From: Stutzerimonas stutzeri
GTDB lineage: Bacteria > Pseudomonadota > Gammaproteobacteria > Pseudomonadales > Pseudomonadaceae
Assembly (NCBI RefSeq): GCF_024448895.1
Contig: NZ_JAMOIC010000010.1
Span: forward strand, 111,199 to 175,198
Reading direction: 5' to 3'
DNA: 64,000 bases
The notes beneath the pieces are model-generated. The model was given only the letters and a program-made list of their open reading frames with translations, made no database searches and had not been told where the DNA came from. Position numbers and translations under genes: made by a program. The first letter of the stretch is position 1. Each line of letters starts with the position of its first letter. This document shows positions 1 to 8,631 of this stretch, one piece after another.

Positions 1-42
1 GAGGAAGACGCGGAACTGATCGAAATCCGGATCATCTGACAC
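1..42 (-). CDS. cheR: Chemotaxis methyltransferase CheR, N-terminal fragment
   Basis: Only the first 14 codons lie in the window; the gene runs off the left edge. Read on the minus strand from a GTG at 40-42 the peptide contains DFDQFRVFL, which resembles the conserved start of pseudomonad CheR proteins. It follows cheV by 37 bp on the same strand, the usual cheV-cheR order in Pseudomonas. CheR methylates glutamates of chemoreceptors using S-adenosylmethionine. The identity rests on a short match plus synteny, so it is probable rather than certain. Confidence 0.65.
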   Translation of the reverse strand, partial: MSDDPDFDQFRVFL

Positions 43-79
43 TAATAAAGCCCACCAGTCGTAATGAGAGGACGACGCC

Positions 80-1012
80 TCATTTCCTATCCGTAGCCCG
101 GATCCGTTCTATTACTCGGTTGGCCAGATCATCCGCCTGAAACTTGGCAAGAAAATCGTCAGCACCAACTCGTTTGACCATGCTCTGATTGAATACCCCA
201 GACAATGAAGTATGCAGCAGGATATGGATGTCACGCATGGCAGGATCTTGCCGCACTTCTGTCGTTAGCGTGTATCCGTCCATCTCTGGCATCTCGATGT
301 CGGAAATCATCATCACGAATTCGTCCGACGGCTTCTTGCCATCTGCAACCAGCTTTTGCAGATAGGTCAATGCCTGGCGCCCGTCATTCTGCGCGACAAC
401 TTCAATGCCCAGATTCTGTAGACAACGAATGATCTGTTTCCGTGCAACGGACGAATCATCGACGATCAACACTCTACTGGTCGAAGCCTTGCTGCTGGTC
501 TCCTCGTCCGCAATGCTCACCGAAAGCTGTTCGGATACTGGCGCCACTTCAGCCAGGACTTTCTCGACATCGATGATCTCGACCATCTGGCCGTCCAGGT
601 GAGTAACGGCCGTCAAATAATGATCGTTTCCTACGCCCTTCGGTGGAGGAAGGATCGACTCCCAGTTCATATTCACAATTCGTTCGACCGAGCGCACCAG
701 GAAGCCGAGCACCTTGGTGTTGTATTCGACGATGATCGCAAAGCTGTTGGGCAGGTCTTGCAGGGCTGGTTTTCCAGTCGCCAAAGACAGGTCGAGGATC
801 GACAGAGTATTACCGCGGATGTTGGCAACCCCACGCACGACCGGGCTTGACCTGGGCATGATGGTCAGACGCGGACATTGCAGCACCTCTTTGACCTTGA
901 ATACGTTGATGCCGTACAGCTGCTTGTCATCGAGCCTGAACAACAGTAGCTCCAGACGATTCTGCCCGACCAGCTGGGTACGCTGGTTAACCGAATCCAA
1001 TACACCGGCCAT
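80..1012 (-). CDS. cheV: Chemotaxis coupling protein CheV
   Basis: A 310-residue two-domain protein. The N-terminal CheW-like domain (about residues 15-165) begins near QNRLELLLFRL and contains the IRGNTLSILDL segment typical of receptor/CheA coupling proteins. The C-terminal CheY-like receiver domain (about 180-305) has RVLIVDDSS, the phosphoacceptor aspartate in MMISDIEMPEMDG, and a late lysine in DDFLAKF. It would couple chemoreceptors to CheA, tuned by phosphorylation of the receiver. The start is placed at the ATG ending at 1012, preceded by a GAGGG ribosome site; an upstream in-frame ATG adds 31 residues with no CheW-like character. It is divergent from flgA and followed by cheR. Confidence 0.93.
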   Translation of the reverse strand: MAGVLDSVNQRTQLVGQNRLELLLFRLDDKQLYGINVFKVKEVLQCPRLTIMPRSSPVVRGVANIRGNTLSILDLSLATGKPALQDLPNSFAIIVEYNTKVLGFLVRSVERIVNMNWESILPPPKGVGNDHYLTAVTHLDGQMVEIIDVEKVLAEVAPVSEQLSVSIADEETSSKASTSRVLIVDDSSVARKQIIRCLQNLGIEVVAQNDGRQALTYLQKLVADGKKPSDEFVMMISDIEMPEMDGYTLTTEVRQDPAMRDIHILLHTSLSGVFNQSMVKRVGADDFLAKFQADDLANRVIERIRATDRK

Positions 1013-1070
1013 GCCAGTTCCCTCGTGCTTGCGATTGTTAATGTCACACGTCACAGGCTGTGAGCTAACG

Positions 1071-1086
1071 GCACGCCCTTTGCTTC
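1071..1086 (+). promoter_or_regulatory. Possible sigma54 promoter upstream of flgA
   Basis: CGGCACG-N4-TTGCT fits the -24/-12 consensus, with GG at 1072-1073 and GC at 1084-1085, the required 12-bp offset. Pseudomonad flagellar class II genes are commonly FleQ/sigma54 dependent. The predicted transcript start is about 1097, after the first flgA ATG at 1096 and before the second at 1108, which is awkward. Either the second ATG is used or this match is fortuitous. Confidence 0.4.
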
Positions 1087-1095
1087 TGCCATGAC

Positions 1096-1848
1096 ATGAA
1101 TACACAGATGACTATTTTCCGGCATCCATGCAAGGCGCTTAAGCAAGCGTTCCTGATACCGATTCTTTGCGGCCTCGTCCAGCTGGCTGACGCAGCAAGC
1201 ATTACGCGACCTGAACAGCTTATCGACGCTACCCGCGAGTTTCTTGAGCAGGAAGTAGGCAACTATTTGCAGCGTAGTCAAATTCAGGCCCGGCATGAAA
1301 TAGAAGTCAACCGACTGGACCCGCGCCTGCGGCTCGCCGCCTGCGACCAACCATTGCAGGCGAAGCTTGAAAGCCCCGCACAGCCGGTCGGCCGCACAAC
1401 CGTCAGGGTCAGTTGTACAGGCACTGCGCCCTGGTCTGTCTTCGTGCCAGCGCAGGTTCATCTTTACCGCGACGTAATCGTCGCCCGCCGACCACTGGCG
1501 CGTGACACCATCATCCAACAGGCAGACGTCACTCTTGCTGAACGGGACGTGAGCCTGCTGAATCAAGGCTACCTCACGGCGTTTGATCAAGTGCTGGGCA
1601 ACAAGGTGAGCCGCCCCGCCCTTCCTGATCAGGTCCTACCGCCCGCCTATATCTCGGCTGCAGAAATAATTCGCAAAGGCGACCAGGTAGTAATCACCGC
1701 GAAAAATTCGTCGATTAATGTGAGAATGCCTGGAGAAGCTTTATCCGATGGCGCCCTCGGCACGCAGATTCGCATCAAGAATCAACGATCTGGCCGAACG
1801 ATCAAGGCGCGCGTCATCGGTCCCGGGCAGGTGGAGGTCGCAATGTAG
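1096..1848 (+). CDS. flgA: Flagellar P-ring assembly chaperone FlgA
   Basis: A 250-residue periplasmic chaperone needed for assembly of the FlgI P ring. An N-terminal export signal (a hydrophobic stretch around AFLIPILCGLVQL, then ADAAS) precedes the mature protein. The C-terminal SAF-like region includes PLARDTIIQQADVTL, followed by the FlgA-type ending with VITAKNSSINVRMPGEAL and GQVEV. Two in-frame ATGs are possible (1096 and 1108); neither has a convincing ribosome site, and 1096 is kept by convention. It is divergent from cheV and followed by flgM and flgN, the usual Pseudomonas order. Confidence 0.93.
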   Translation: MNTQMTIFRHPCKALKQAFLIPILCGLVQLADAASITRPEQLIDATREFLEQEVGNYLQRSQIQARHEIEVNRLDPRLRLAACDQPLQAKLESPAQPVGRTTVRVSCTGTAPWSVFVPAQVHLYRDVIVARRPLARDTIIQQADVTLAERDVSLLNQGYLTAFDQVLGNKVSRPALPDQVLPPAYISAAEIIRKGDQVVITAKNSSINVRMPGEALSDGALGTQIRIKNQRSGRTIKARVIGPGQVEVAM

Positions 1849-1888
1849 TCCTTGAAGTTTGCGGCGCTGCATCTGCTCGAAATAAAGC

Positions 1889-1915
1889 TAAAGTTTCCCT
1901 TGGCTTTGCCGAAAA
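1889..1915 (+). promoter_or_regulatory. FliA (sigma28) promoter for flgMN
   Basis: TAAAGTTT, an 11-bp spacer, then GCCGAAAA: an almost exact match to the flagellar sigma28 consensus TAAAGTTT-N11-GCCGATAA. It lies 36 bp upstream of the flgM start codon in the flgA-flgM intergenic region. FliA-driven flgM expression is the expected feedback, because FlgM is the anti-sigma factor that binds FliA. Confidence 0.85.
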
Positions 1916-1951
1916 GCAGGCAAGCGTCCTGACTTATTCGAGGTTTCGATC

Positions 1952-2278
1952 ATGGCTATCGAGTTCAACCGGCCTAACAGTGCCGTCAATTCATCCAGCA
2001 GCAGTCGCACCAGCACTGTCCAAAACGCTGAGCGACCAGCTGCTCAACAGAATGCCGAAGCACTAAAGAGCACTACCAGCACTACAGTATCTGGCGAGAG
2101 TATTCAACTCAGTCCAGAAGCGCAGCGGCTTCAGCAGACCACTGAAAAACTCAATCAACAGCCGGCTGTGGATCAGGAGCGTGTTGCTCAGATCAAACAG
2201 GCAATCGCCGAAGGTAGCTATCAGGTGGACAGCCAGCGAGTGGCGTCCAAGCTACTGGCATTTGAAAGCCAGCGCTGA
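1952..2278 (+). CDS. flgM: Anti-sigma28 factor FlgM
   Basis: A 108-residue protein with a disordered, Ser/Thr/Gln-rich N-terminal half (including a [12 protein letters not shown] stretch) and a conserved C-terminal helix pair: [13 protein letters not shown], then [29 protein letters not shown]. The motif [18 protein letters not shown] is diagnostic of the FlgM sigma28-binding region. It binds FliA and holds off late flagellar genes until it is exported through the completed hook-basal body. A sigma28 promoter sits immediately upstream and flgN immediately downstream. Confidence 0.95.
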   Translation: MAIEFNRPNSAVNSSSSSRTSTVQNAERPAAQQNAEALKSTTSTTVSGESIQLSPEAQRLQQTTEKLNQQPAVDQERVAQIKQAIAEGSYQVDSQRVASKLLAFESQR

Positions 2279-2338
2279 TACTTGGCGACTGATACTTAGC
2301 GATAAGTGCCGGCGAGCGTGAATGCGTTAGAGGCCACA

Positions 2339-2809
2339 ATGCAAGACACCGAATTGCTCCAGCAGCTTGTTGAAGATATCGGCTCGGCCCGTAAGCTTCT
2401 TGAGCTCACAGATACAGAATACCAAGCCCTGGCAGAGCGAAATCTTGCCGGGCTGGAGCAGTTGCTCACGCAAAAGCAGGCATTGCTTGCGCTGCTCAGC
2501 CAGCACGGAGCAATGCGGAGCCAAACGCTCGCCAAAGCGCAACTAAGCGCAGACCGAAACGGACTTATTGCATTCGCCTCAGCATCTTCCATTGGTGAAG
2601 ATATCGTCGCTCAGGCGAGCCAGCTCGACGAAATACTCGGAGCATGCCGAAACGCGAACGAGCGCAACGGTAAACTGATACGTGCTAATCAGAGCGCTGT
2701 AGGCAGCATGCTCAAGGTTCTGCAGGGCACCAGCCAGACTCCCGACCTGTACGACCGTCGTGGATCTACTGCTAGAAGCGCCTACCAACGGCCACTCAGC
2801 CAAGCCTGA
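2339..2809 (+). CDS. flgN: Flagellar export chaperone FlgN
   Basis: A 156-residue, mostly helical protein whose start MQDTELLQQLVEDIGSARKLLEL matches the FlgN family. FlgN is the cytoplasmic chaperone that delivers the hook-filament junction proteins FlgK and FlgL to the flagellar export apparatus. The ATG at 2339 is chosen because AGAGG lies just upstream; a GTG at 2306 would add 11 unrelated residues. It is 60 bp downstream of flgM, probably cotranscribed, and followed by the PilZ gene. Confidence 0.92.
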   Translation: MQDTELLQQLVEDIGSARKLLELTDTEYQALAERNLAGLEQLLTQKQALLALLSQHGAMRSQTLAKAQLSADRNGLIAFASASSIGEDIVAQASQLDEILGACRNANERNGKLIRANQSAVGSMLKVLQGTSQTPDLYDRRGSTARSAYQRPLSQA

Positions 2810-2881
2810 ACCAGATACAGCTCAACAGAATCAAACTGCTATCATGCGGCTGACGTCTTACATGCCGGAGAGCACAATCAA

Positions 2882-3631
2882 GTGTCCAATCCTTTTGCCG
2901 AGGATGAAGGTCCCCAGCCTCCTCAGACTCTCAAGACAGCAGTCGAAATCCACGCGAACCTTCGTCCGCTGCTCGATTACCACATTCCGTTACAGCTTCG
3001 ATTTTTAGAGCGCAACCAGCGCTATCAGACCTATCTGATTGAGATCAACCGTGAAAAAGGCTGGGTGGCCCTAGACGAGCTGATTCCAAGCGATGGTGAC
3101 CGACTAATGGCGTCCGGTGAGCCGTTTCAGGTCGAGGGGTACTACGAGGGAGTGCGCATCGCCTGGGACATTCAGTCTTCGGTACACATTGGCGAGCTGG
3201 ATGAAGCGCGCTGTTACTGGGCGCCGATGCCCGAGCAGATCCTCTACCACCAACGTCGCAATGCATTTCGCGCAGCCCTCAATGGCCAGCCAATCGCCGC
3301 TGAGCTGAGCGGGAAGACGATCCGGAAACCCATATCAGGCAAAGTACTGGATATGTCGGCCACCGGATGCAAATTGAGCTTTCCGGGAAATCTGCAAACA
3401 GGGCTACAGGCGGGCCAGGTATACGATCAACTGTCGGCCAAATTGCCATTTGGCACGATCACTACTGCTGCAGAATTACGGCATGTCGTCTTCGATGAAA
3501 AACTCGATCTGACTTTTTGCGGAATGCGCTTTTACCGCATCAGTGGCTTGACCCAGCGACAAATCGAGCGATTCGTTTACCAGCTGCAACGTGAAGCACG
3601 ACGAGATCAGGCAAGTGATCGCTTTAGCTGA
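2882..3631 (+). CDS. flgZ: c-di-GMP-binding flagellar brake protein (YcgR/FlgZ, PilZ domain)
   Basis: A 249-residue protein with an N-terminal YcgR domain (about residues 20-120) and a C-terminal PilZ domain (about 125-240). Both c-di-GMP contacts of PilZ are visible: an arginine-rich HQRRNAFR at the domain border and the D-x-S-x-x-G element in LDMSATGCKLSF. In pseudomonads the homolog FlgZ sits next to flgMN and slows the flagellar motor when c-di-GMP is high. Translation starts at a GTG at 2882. It is the last gene of the flagellar group here. Confidence 0.92.
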   Translation: MSNPFAEDEGPQPPQTLKTAVEIHANLRPLLDYHIPLQLRFLERNQRYQTYLIEINREKGWVALDELIPSDGDRLMASGEPFQVEGYYEGVRIAWDIQSSVHIGELDEARCYWAPMPEQILYHQRRNAFRAALNGQPIAAELSGKTIRKPISGKVLDMSATGCKLSFPGNLQTGLQAGQVYDQLSAKLPFGTITTAAELRHVVFDEKLDLTFCGMRFYRISGLTQRQIERFVYQLQREARRDQASDRFS

Positions 3632-3682
3632 CTACTCGCCACCTGCATACCCTCGCCCTAGCACCTGACTAAGAAAGATCGA

Positions 3683-3714
3683 GCTAGCCGAAAGGCTAGC
3701 CGGTAATTCCGGCT
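3683..3714. terminator. Overlapping hairpins between flgZ and tRNA-Arg(CCT)
   Basis: GCTAGCC-GAAA-GGCTAGC (3683-3700) is a perfect 7-bp stem with a GNRA tetraloop, and it overlaps a second stem AGCCGG-TAATT-CCGGCT (3698-3714). On the minus strand the first stem is followed by TCGATCTTTCTT, so it could end the tRNA-Arg transcript. It could also mark the 3' end of the flagellar operon. The U-tract is weak, so the termination role is inferred. Confidence 0.45.
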
Positions 3715-3769
3715 GTGCGGCGTTTAGCAGCTAGGTGACGGTCAATAGGGAATTTTGCTGGATCGGTAC

Positions 3770-3846
3770 TGGTGTCCCAGGCGAGGTTCGAACTCACAAC
3801 CTTCCCCTTAGGAGGGGGATGCTCTATCCAATTGAGCTACTGGGAC
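3770..3846 (-). tRNA. tRNA-Arg (anticodon CCT)
   Basis: A 77-nt minus-strand cloverleaf with acceptor GTCCCAG/CTGGGAC and D-arm GCTC...GAGC. The anticodon stem TCCCC/GGGGA encloses loop CTCCTAA, giving anticodon CCT (reads AGG). The T-arm is GTGAG-TTCGAAC-CTCGC, with the 3' CCA encoded. It stands alone between flgZ and the small-protein genes. Confidence 0.97.
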
Positions 3847-4102
3847 AGGATGGGCGGCAGCATGTTAGCGATCATCCGCCCGTTTGTCATGTGCCCCCTT
3901 GCTGCATTTGCACCGGTCATGACGCACTCTATGACGCCATCGAAACAATTCTACGATTACCCGGAACTAAAAACACAGAAGCGCATCTCGGGATCTTGCA
4001 ACTTGCACGACCCTGAACGGGGCGTCTTGCAATTCGCATGGAAAAGCCATACGGAAAAAACTTAAGCTGTTGATAAATATACGTTTTATTTCAATAACGG
4101 GC
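3847..4102. other. Non-coding gap with paired direct repeats
   Basis: No convincing gene lies between tRNA-Arg and the small peptide gene. The stretch holds two near-identical 14-mers, TCTTGCAACTTGCA at 3994-4007 and TCTTGCAATTCGCA at 4025-4038. They are 31 bp apart, about three helical turns. They lie about 90-135 bp upstream of the start predicted for the sigma54-like promoter at 4103, where an enhancer-binding activator would sit. Confidence 0.45.
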
Positions 4103-4118
4103 TGGCACGCCAGATGCT
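4103..4118 (+). promoter_or_regulatory. Candidate sigma54 promoter for the 67-residue peptide gene
   Basis: TGGCACG-N4-ATGCT has GG at 4104-4105 and GC at 4116-4117, the exact -24/-12 spacing, with one mismatch to TTGCW. The predicted start near 4129 leaves a 24-nt leader before the ATG at 4153, with GGAG in between. Two direct repeats upstream could bind an activator. This is a sequence match only. Confidence 0.5.
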
Positions 4119-4152
4119 TAATGTATTTGACCCCATGCGACGGAGACGCCCG

Positions 4153-4356
4153 ATGCTACGCCCAGCCCATTTTCTCAGCACTGCACTTTTAGCTGCGTTC
4201 GCCATACCGCTCCTAGACGCGATGCCGAAGGCCGAGCAGCAGTCGGCTACCGCGGCACTGGCCCCGATGAGCATTAACAGGGTGGCAGTACCTGCGAAAA
4301 CCATTAGCAACACCGGACCGCTCCAAACCGCTGAGCCGCAGCGGTGGGTGTTCTAA
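4153..4356 (+). CDS. Hypothetical small exported-looking peptide
   Basis: A 67-residue reading frame that I do not recognise. It starts MLRPAHFLSTALLAAFAIPLLDAMPKA, of which the hydrophobic core STALLAAFAIPLL resembles a signal peptide or membrane anchor; the rest is short, polar and Ala/Pro/Thr-rich. The ATG at 4153 is preferred over in-frame ATGs at 4114 and 4135 because GGAG lies 8 bp upstream and because a sigma54-like promoter would start transcription near 4129. Coding status is plausible, not proven. Confidence 0.45.
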   Translation: MLRPAHFLSTALLAAFAIPLLDAMPKAEQQSATAALAPMSINRVAVPAKTISNTGPLQTAEPQRWVF

Positions 4357-4396
4357 AGACAGTGATTGATAAAGATAGGTTCTGAAGGAGATCGAA

Positions 4397-4579
4397 ATGT
4401 CTGTTTATGGATGCGTATTTTTAGTTCTTTGCATGCTGTCTGGGCTGATGGGCATGGGTGTCAATCTTCCAGGCCATTGGGACATCGTTGCTGAAGGATT
4501 CACTGCATTGTTTGGTACGTTCTTCGTGATATCTCTCGTACTAGGCCGGCGTATCAAATTCGACCCAATTCTCCGGTAG
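4397..4579 (+). CDS. Small two-helix membrane protein of unknown function
   Basis: A 60-residue protein with two hydrophobic segments, about residues 4-22 (CVFLVLCMLSGLMGMGV) and 33-50 (FTALFGTFFVISLVLG), ending in a short basic tail. A strong ribosome site (GAAGGAG) precedes the ATG, which supports translation. It lies 40 bp after the preceding small peptide gene, so the two could be cotranscribed, and it is followed at some distance by amrZ. No function is recognised. Confidence 0.6.
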   Translation: MSVYGCVFLVLCMLSGLMGMGVNLPGHWDIVAEGFTALFGTFFVISLVLGRRIKFDPILR

Positions 4580-4786
4580 CGTTCTCGCTATTTTGGCATC
4601 CGGTCACAATAAAGGCTTTTAGCCATCACTCTCTCTTCTACAAGTGATTTTGTCGTCGTACAATTGACGTCATTAAGTCGCCTTCAACTTTTCAGTAGTT
4701 CGTGGAACAGCACGCGCTGTTTGGTGTCAGACCGGTGACTAGAACGGCACTAAGCCACCATCTCCCACCTGACTATCCGGTTTAAT

Positions 4787-5113
4787 ATGCGCCCTATGAA
4801 GCAGGCAGTTTATTCCAGCCGAACGGCTGACAAATTCGTGGTTCGGCTACCAGACGGGATGCGAGAGCGTATCGCCGAGGTGGCACGCAATCATCATCGC
4901 AGCATGAACTCGGAAATCATCGCGCGTCTGGAGCAGAGTCTTTTACAAGAAGGCGCGCTTGATGACGATTCGACGATGCGCCTGGACAGTCCTGAACTGA
5001 CCCTACACGAACGCGAACTGCTTCAACGCTTCCGCCAACTGGCACACCGTCAACAGAACGCTCTGATAGCGCTTATCGCACAAGATACCGAAGCTGCGAA
5101 AGACGAAGACTGA
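4787..5113 (+). CDS. amrZ: Ribbon-helix-helix transcription regulator AmrZ
   Basis: A 108-residue Arc/MetJ-type regulator. The segment [22 protein letters not shown] followed by [17 protein letters not shown] matches the DNA-binding beta strand and helices of Pseudomonas AmrZ nearly residue for residue. The C-terminal tail [26 protein letters not shown] matches the tetramerisation region. In P. aeruginosa AmrZ activates alginate and twitching genes and represses flagellar fleQ; the flagellar genes upstream fit that biology. It is a single-gene unit with a 207-bp upstream region. Confidence 0.95.
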   Translation: MRPMKQAVYSSRTADKFVVRLPDGMRERIAEVARNHHRSMNSEIIARLEQSLLQEGALDDDSTMRLDSPELTLHERELLQRFRQLAHRQQNALIALIAQDTEAAKDED

Positions 5114-5146
5114 AGCACTATAGATAGCCTGCGACCGCTCCTTAAC

Positions 5147-5165
5147 GCCTCGGCATTGCCGGGGC
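5147..5165 (+). terminator. Weak hairpin after amrZ
   Basis: GCCTCGGC-ATT-GCCGGGGC forms an 8-bp stem with one G-T pair, 34 bp after the amrZ stop codon. Only a poor T-run (GCTTGTCGTT) follows, so its role as terminator is tentative. Confidence 0.3.
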
Positions 5166-5230
5166 GCTTGTCGTTAAGCAGTTGCAATGCGCGCAAGCAA
5201 GCGATACTAGTTGGATCACTTCAAGCGACG

Positions 5231-5264
5231 CAAAAAAATGCCTGGATCTTTCGATCCAGGCATT
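5231..5264 (-). terminator. Rho-independent terminator of oadGAB
   Basis: A perfect stem AATGCCTGGATC / GATCCAGGCATT with loop TTTC spans 5237-5264. On the minus strand it is followed by a run of seven T residues (5232-5238 read in reverse). It lies 38 bp beyond the oadB stop codon, correctly oriented to end the oadGAB transcript. Confidence 0.93.
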
Positions 5265-5301
5265 CAGCTGACTAGGACAGCTCACAAGCGCTCGATAGCG
5301 T

Positions 5302-6438
5302 TTAGCCTACAAAGCTAAGCAGCACTCCAGCTGCGACAGCAGAGCCAATTACCCCTGCCACGTTCGGCCCCATGGCGTGCATGAGCAGGAAATTTTGTGG
5401 ATTAGCTTCCAGCCCGACCTTGTTCGACACCCGGGCGGCCATAGGCACAGCCGAGACGCCCGCTGATCCGATCAGGGGATTGATCTTGTTGGCACTGAAC
5501 ATGTTCATGAACTTCGCCATCAAGACGCCAGCGGCTGTGCCGCCACAAAATGCGACCATGCCAAGCACCAGGATCCCAAGCGTCTTCATCTGCAGGAAAG
5601 CCTCAGCGGAAAGCTTTGAGCCTACAGTGAGCCCTAGCGCAATGGTGACGATGTTGATCAACGCGTTGCGGGAAGTATCGGCCAATCGATCCACCACTCC
5701 GCACTCACGCAGCAGATTTCCGAACGCGAACATACCAACCAACGGAGCGGCGTCTGGTAACAGCATGCCAACCAGCAACGCAAGCATGAGCGGGAACACT
5801 ATTTTTTCCGTCTGGCCCACTGGCCGCAGCTGCGTCATGACGATGGCGCGCTCTTCCTTGGTCGTCAGTGCACGCATGATGGGTGGCTGGATCAAAGGCA
5901 CCAATGCCATGTAGGAATATGCGGCGACAGCGATCGGACCCAACAAATGAGGCGCAAGCTTTGCCGTGACGAAAATGGATGTCGGGCCGTCAGCGCCCCC
6001 GATAATGGCGATTGACGCCGCTTCACGCAGCGTGAACTCCATACCCGGAATACCCATCGCGGCCAGGCCCAACGCACCGAGCAAAGTGGCGAAAATGCCG
6101 AACTGCGCAGCAGCACCGAGCAACAGAGTTTTCGGGTTAGCCAGCATCGGACCAAAGTCGGTCATCGCTCCCACACCCATAAAGATCAGGAGGGGAAACA
6201 CACTGGTCGGCAGGCCAACTTCATAGAACAGGTGGAGTATCCCCGCCCCCTCCCCCATGTTGGCGACTGGAATGTTGGCTAGCACACCGCCGAAACCTAT
6301 CGGAATGAGCAACAAAGGCTCGAAGCCCTTTCGAATCGCCAGATAGATCAGCGCCAGACACACCACGATCATTAATAACTGGCCAGCCTCCAGGTGATAG
6401 AGGCCTGTGCTGTGCCACAGCTTGAGCAACTTATCCAT
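5302..6438 (-). CDS. oadB: Na+-pumping oxaloacetate decarboxylase beta subunit
   Basis: A 378-residue multi-spanning inner-membrane protein of the OadB/GcdB/MmdB family. It carries out decarboxylation of carboxybiotin coupled to export of Na+. The signature [10 protein letters not shown] (Asp about residue 150, the counterpart of the essential Asp203 of the Klebsiella enzyme) is present. A second conserved region with [19 protein letters not shown] follows near residue 325. It lies 10 bp downstream of oadA and ends before a strong terminator. Conserved charged residues in helices argue that the pump is functional. Confidence 0.95.
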   Translation of the reverse strand: MDKLLKLWHSTGLYHLEAGQLLMIVVCLALIYLAIRKGFEPLLLIPIGFGGVLANIPVANMGEGAGILHLFYEVGLPTSVFPLLIFMGVGAMTDFGPMLANPKTLLLGAAAQFGIFATLLGALGLAAMGIPGMEFTLREAASIAIIGGADGPTSIFVTAKLAPHLLGPIAVAAYSYMALVPLIQPPIMRALTTKEERAIVMTQLRPVGQTEKIVFPLMLALLVGMLLPDAAPLVGMFAFGNLLRECGVVDRLADTSRNALINIVTIALGLTVGSKLSAEAFLQMKTLGILVLGMVAFCGGTAAGVLMAKFMNMFSANKINPLIGSAGVSAVPMAARVSNKVGLEANPQNFLLMHAMGPNVAGVIGSAVAAGVLLSFVG

Positions 6439-6448
6439 GCAGCACTCC

Positions 6449-8230
6449 TTACGCGATTGTCAGCAGGCAGTCGCCCACCGACACCGCATCGCCAACCTTG
6501 ACGCTCACACCTGAGACGGTGCCGGCCTTGAATGCACGGATTTCAGTTTCCATCTTCATCGCTTCCAGGATAAGGACGAGATCCCCCTCCTGAACCACCT
6601 GTCCTGGCTGCACGAGAACCTTGAAGATATTGCCAGCCAATGGCGCTGACTGTGGTTCGCCTTTGCCAGCTGCTGGCACCGAGGCGGCAGCGGGCGCCAG
6701 GCCTGAGTCGGTGCCAACCGGTTTGATGCCTTCGATATCGCCACCTTCGTTGACCTGAACAACGAATGACTTCCCGTTGACCTCGACCGTGTAGACCTCT
6801 GGTCCGACTGCTTCGCGCACCACTTGCTCATTGCCGGTCGGCATCGGTTCGAATGCTGCAGCATTCCCCCGGTTCTCCAGAAACTTCAGGCCGATCTGAG
6901 GAAACAAAGCGTAGGTCAGTACATCGTCAATTTCGTCCTTGGCCAGCTTGATGCCTTTGTCCTGAGCCACTCCTCTTAGCTCGGCCGTCAGTTTTTCCAT
7001 TTCCGGCTGCAGCAGGTCAGCCGGACGACAAGTGATAACCTCCGCACCGTCAAGAACGCGCTGCTGGAGCTCGGTGTTGAATGGTGCCGGTGCGGACCCA
7101 TACTCGCCTTTGAGGATGCCCGCCGTTTCTTTGGTAATGGACTTATAGCGCTCACCCGTGAGCACGTTGATGACTGCTTGGGTGCCGACGATCTGCGACG
7201 TCGGTGTAACCAACGGGATAAAGCCCAGATCCTCGCGTACCCGAGGAATCTCAGCCAGGACCTGGTCGAATTTATCGAGAGCCCCCTGCTCTTTCAGCTG
7301 ACCCTCCATGTTGGTCAGCATGCCGCCCGGCACCTGAGCGACGAGGATGCGAGAGTCGACGCCTTTGAGCGTGCCTTCGAACTTTGCATATTTTTTGCGC
7401 ACCTCCCGGAAGTACGCAGCGATTTCCTCGAGCAGCTCGAGATTGAGCCCGGTATCTCGCTCCGTGCCCTGAAAAATTGCCACGACTGATTCCGTTGGCG
7501 AGTGCCCATAGGTCATGGAGAGTGAAGAGATGGCGGTATCGACGTTATCGATGCCCGCTTCTACCGCTTTGAGAATGGCTGCGGTGGAGAGGCCGGCAGT
7601 CGCATGACACTGCATATGAATGGGGATGGACAGAGTCGCCTTAAGACGCGACACGAGTTCATACGCCTTGTAGGGGGTCAGAATCCCAGCCATGTCCTTG
7701 ATCGCAACAGAATCGGCACCCATGTCCTCAATCTGCTTTGCCAAATCGAGCCACATGTCCAAGGTATGCACGGGGCTGGTGGTGTAAGAAATGGTGCCTT
7801 GAGCATGCTTGCCGTTTTGTTTGACGGCACGAAGAGCAGTTTCCAGGTTGCGGGCGTCGTTCATCGCATCAAACACACGAAATACATCGACGCCGTTAAC
7901 CGCTGCGCGCTCGACGAACTTCTTTACCACATCGTCAGCATAGTGCCGGTAACCGAGAAGGTTCTGGCCGCGTAGCAGCATTTGCTGACGGGTATTGGGC
8001 ATCGCCTTTTTCAGCTCGCGGATGCGTTCCCAAGGGTCTTCACCGAGATAGCGAATGCACGAGTCGAAGGTAGCGCCACCCCATGATTCGACCGACCAGA
8101 AGCCGACCTGGTCCAGTTTGCCGGCAATCGGCAGCATGTCTTCAAGTCGAACACGGGTCGCGAGAATGGATTGATGCGCATCACGAAGCACCACATCGGT
8201 GATGCCGAGCGGTTGTTTGGCAGAGGTCAT
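6449..8230 (-). CDS. oadA: Oxaloacetate decarboxylase alpha subunit (biotin carboxyl carrier)
   Basis: A 593-residue subunit with an N-terminal carboxyltransferase TIM barrel (about residues 5-270) including VVLRDAHQS and the metal/substrate elements MQCHATAG. A conserved PYC_OADA region and a Pro/Ala-rich linker follow. The C-terminal biotinyl domain contains the biotinylation motif EAMKMET. It transfers the carboxyl group of oxaloacetate to biotin, giving pyruvate. The ATG at 8230 is chosen because a GGGAG ribosome site precedes it and because it starts after the oadG stop; a GTG at 8260 would overlap oadG. Confidence 0.95.
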   Translation of the reverse strand: MTSAKQPLGITDVVLRDAHQSILATRVRLEDMLPIAGKLDQVGFWSVESWGGATFDSCIRYLGEDPWERIRELKKAMPNTRQQMLLRGQNLLGYRHYADDVVKKFVERAAVNGVDVFRVFDAMNDARNLETALRAVKQNGKHAQGTISYTTSPVHTLDMWLDLAKQIEDMGADSVAIKDMAGILTPYKAYELVSRLKATLSIPIHMQCHATAGLSTAAILKAVEAGIDNVDTAISSLSMTYGHSPTESVVAIFQGTERDTGLNLELLEEIAAYFREVRKKYAKFEGTLKGVDSRILVAQVPGGMLTNMEGQLKEQGALDKFDQVLAEIPRVREDLGFIPLVTPTSQIVGTQAVINVLTGERYKSITKETAGILKGEYGSAPAPFNTELQQRVLDGAEVITCRPADLLQPEMEKLTAELRGVAQDKGIKLAKDEIDDVLTYALFPQIGLKFLENRGNAAAFEPMPTGNEQVVREAVGPEVYTVEVNGKSFVVQVNEGGDIEGIKPVGTDSGLAPAAASVPAAGKGEPQSAPLAGNIFKVLVQPGQVVQEGDLVLILEAMKMETEIRAFKAGTVSGVSVKVGDAVSVGDCLLTIA

Positions 8231-8252
8231 GACGGGAACTCCCTGTACTGGG

Positions 8253-8495
8253 TCAACCACGACGAGCGCGGTGCTGATGGATGGCTGTCTGAATAGCCGC
8301 TACGAGATCGGCATCCACTTCGGTCGCAGCAGGACCATTTGATACTGGCTCGACTGGCGGCGCACTTTCGAAGCGACCAATCACAGACGACATCATGCGA
8401 ATGCAGACAATCAACAACACGAGGAAAACGAAGACGGAACCTATGCCGAACAGCATGAGTTCAACACCTTCGAGCAGGAGTTCGCTGGGGGTCAT
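8253..8495 (-). CDS. oadG: Oxaloacetate decarboxylase gamma subunit
   Basis: An 80-residue protein with one N-terminal membrane helix ([20 protein letters not shown], about residues 13-32) and a polar cytoplasmic tail ending in the histidine-containing HQHRARRG. OadG subunits anchor the complex and bind Zn2+ through the C-terminal tail. It is the first gene of oadGAB, 22 bp before oadA. Identity follows from length, topology and operon position. Confidence 0.9.
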   Translation of the reverse strand: MTPSELLLEGVELMLFGIGSVFVFLVLLIVCIRMMSSVIGRFESAPPVEPVSNGPAATEVDADLVAAIQTAIHQHRARRG

Positions 8496-8631
8496 GGGAT
8501 TCCCTTTAAATCAGCAGCTCGGGCCGCCTGTTATTCGCTTCAAGTTTGAGGCTTCGCTTATGCGAAACCTCCGAACAGTAGCCCGAATAATAGGCGTAAG
8601 GCAAACGCCAAGTCGCCGCAGATGGAAGGGA

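Noticed and set aside
3735-4065. Plus-strand frames across tRNA-Arg(CCT)
   Set aside because: They are translations of the antisense of a tRNA gene and have no ribosome site.
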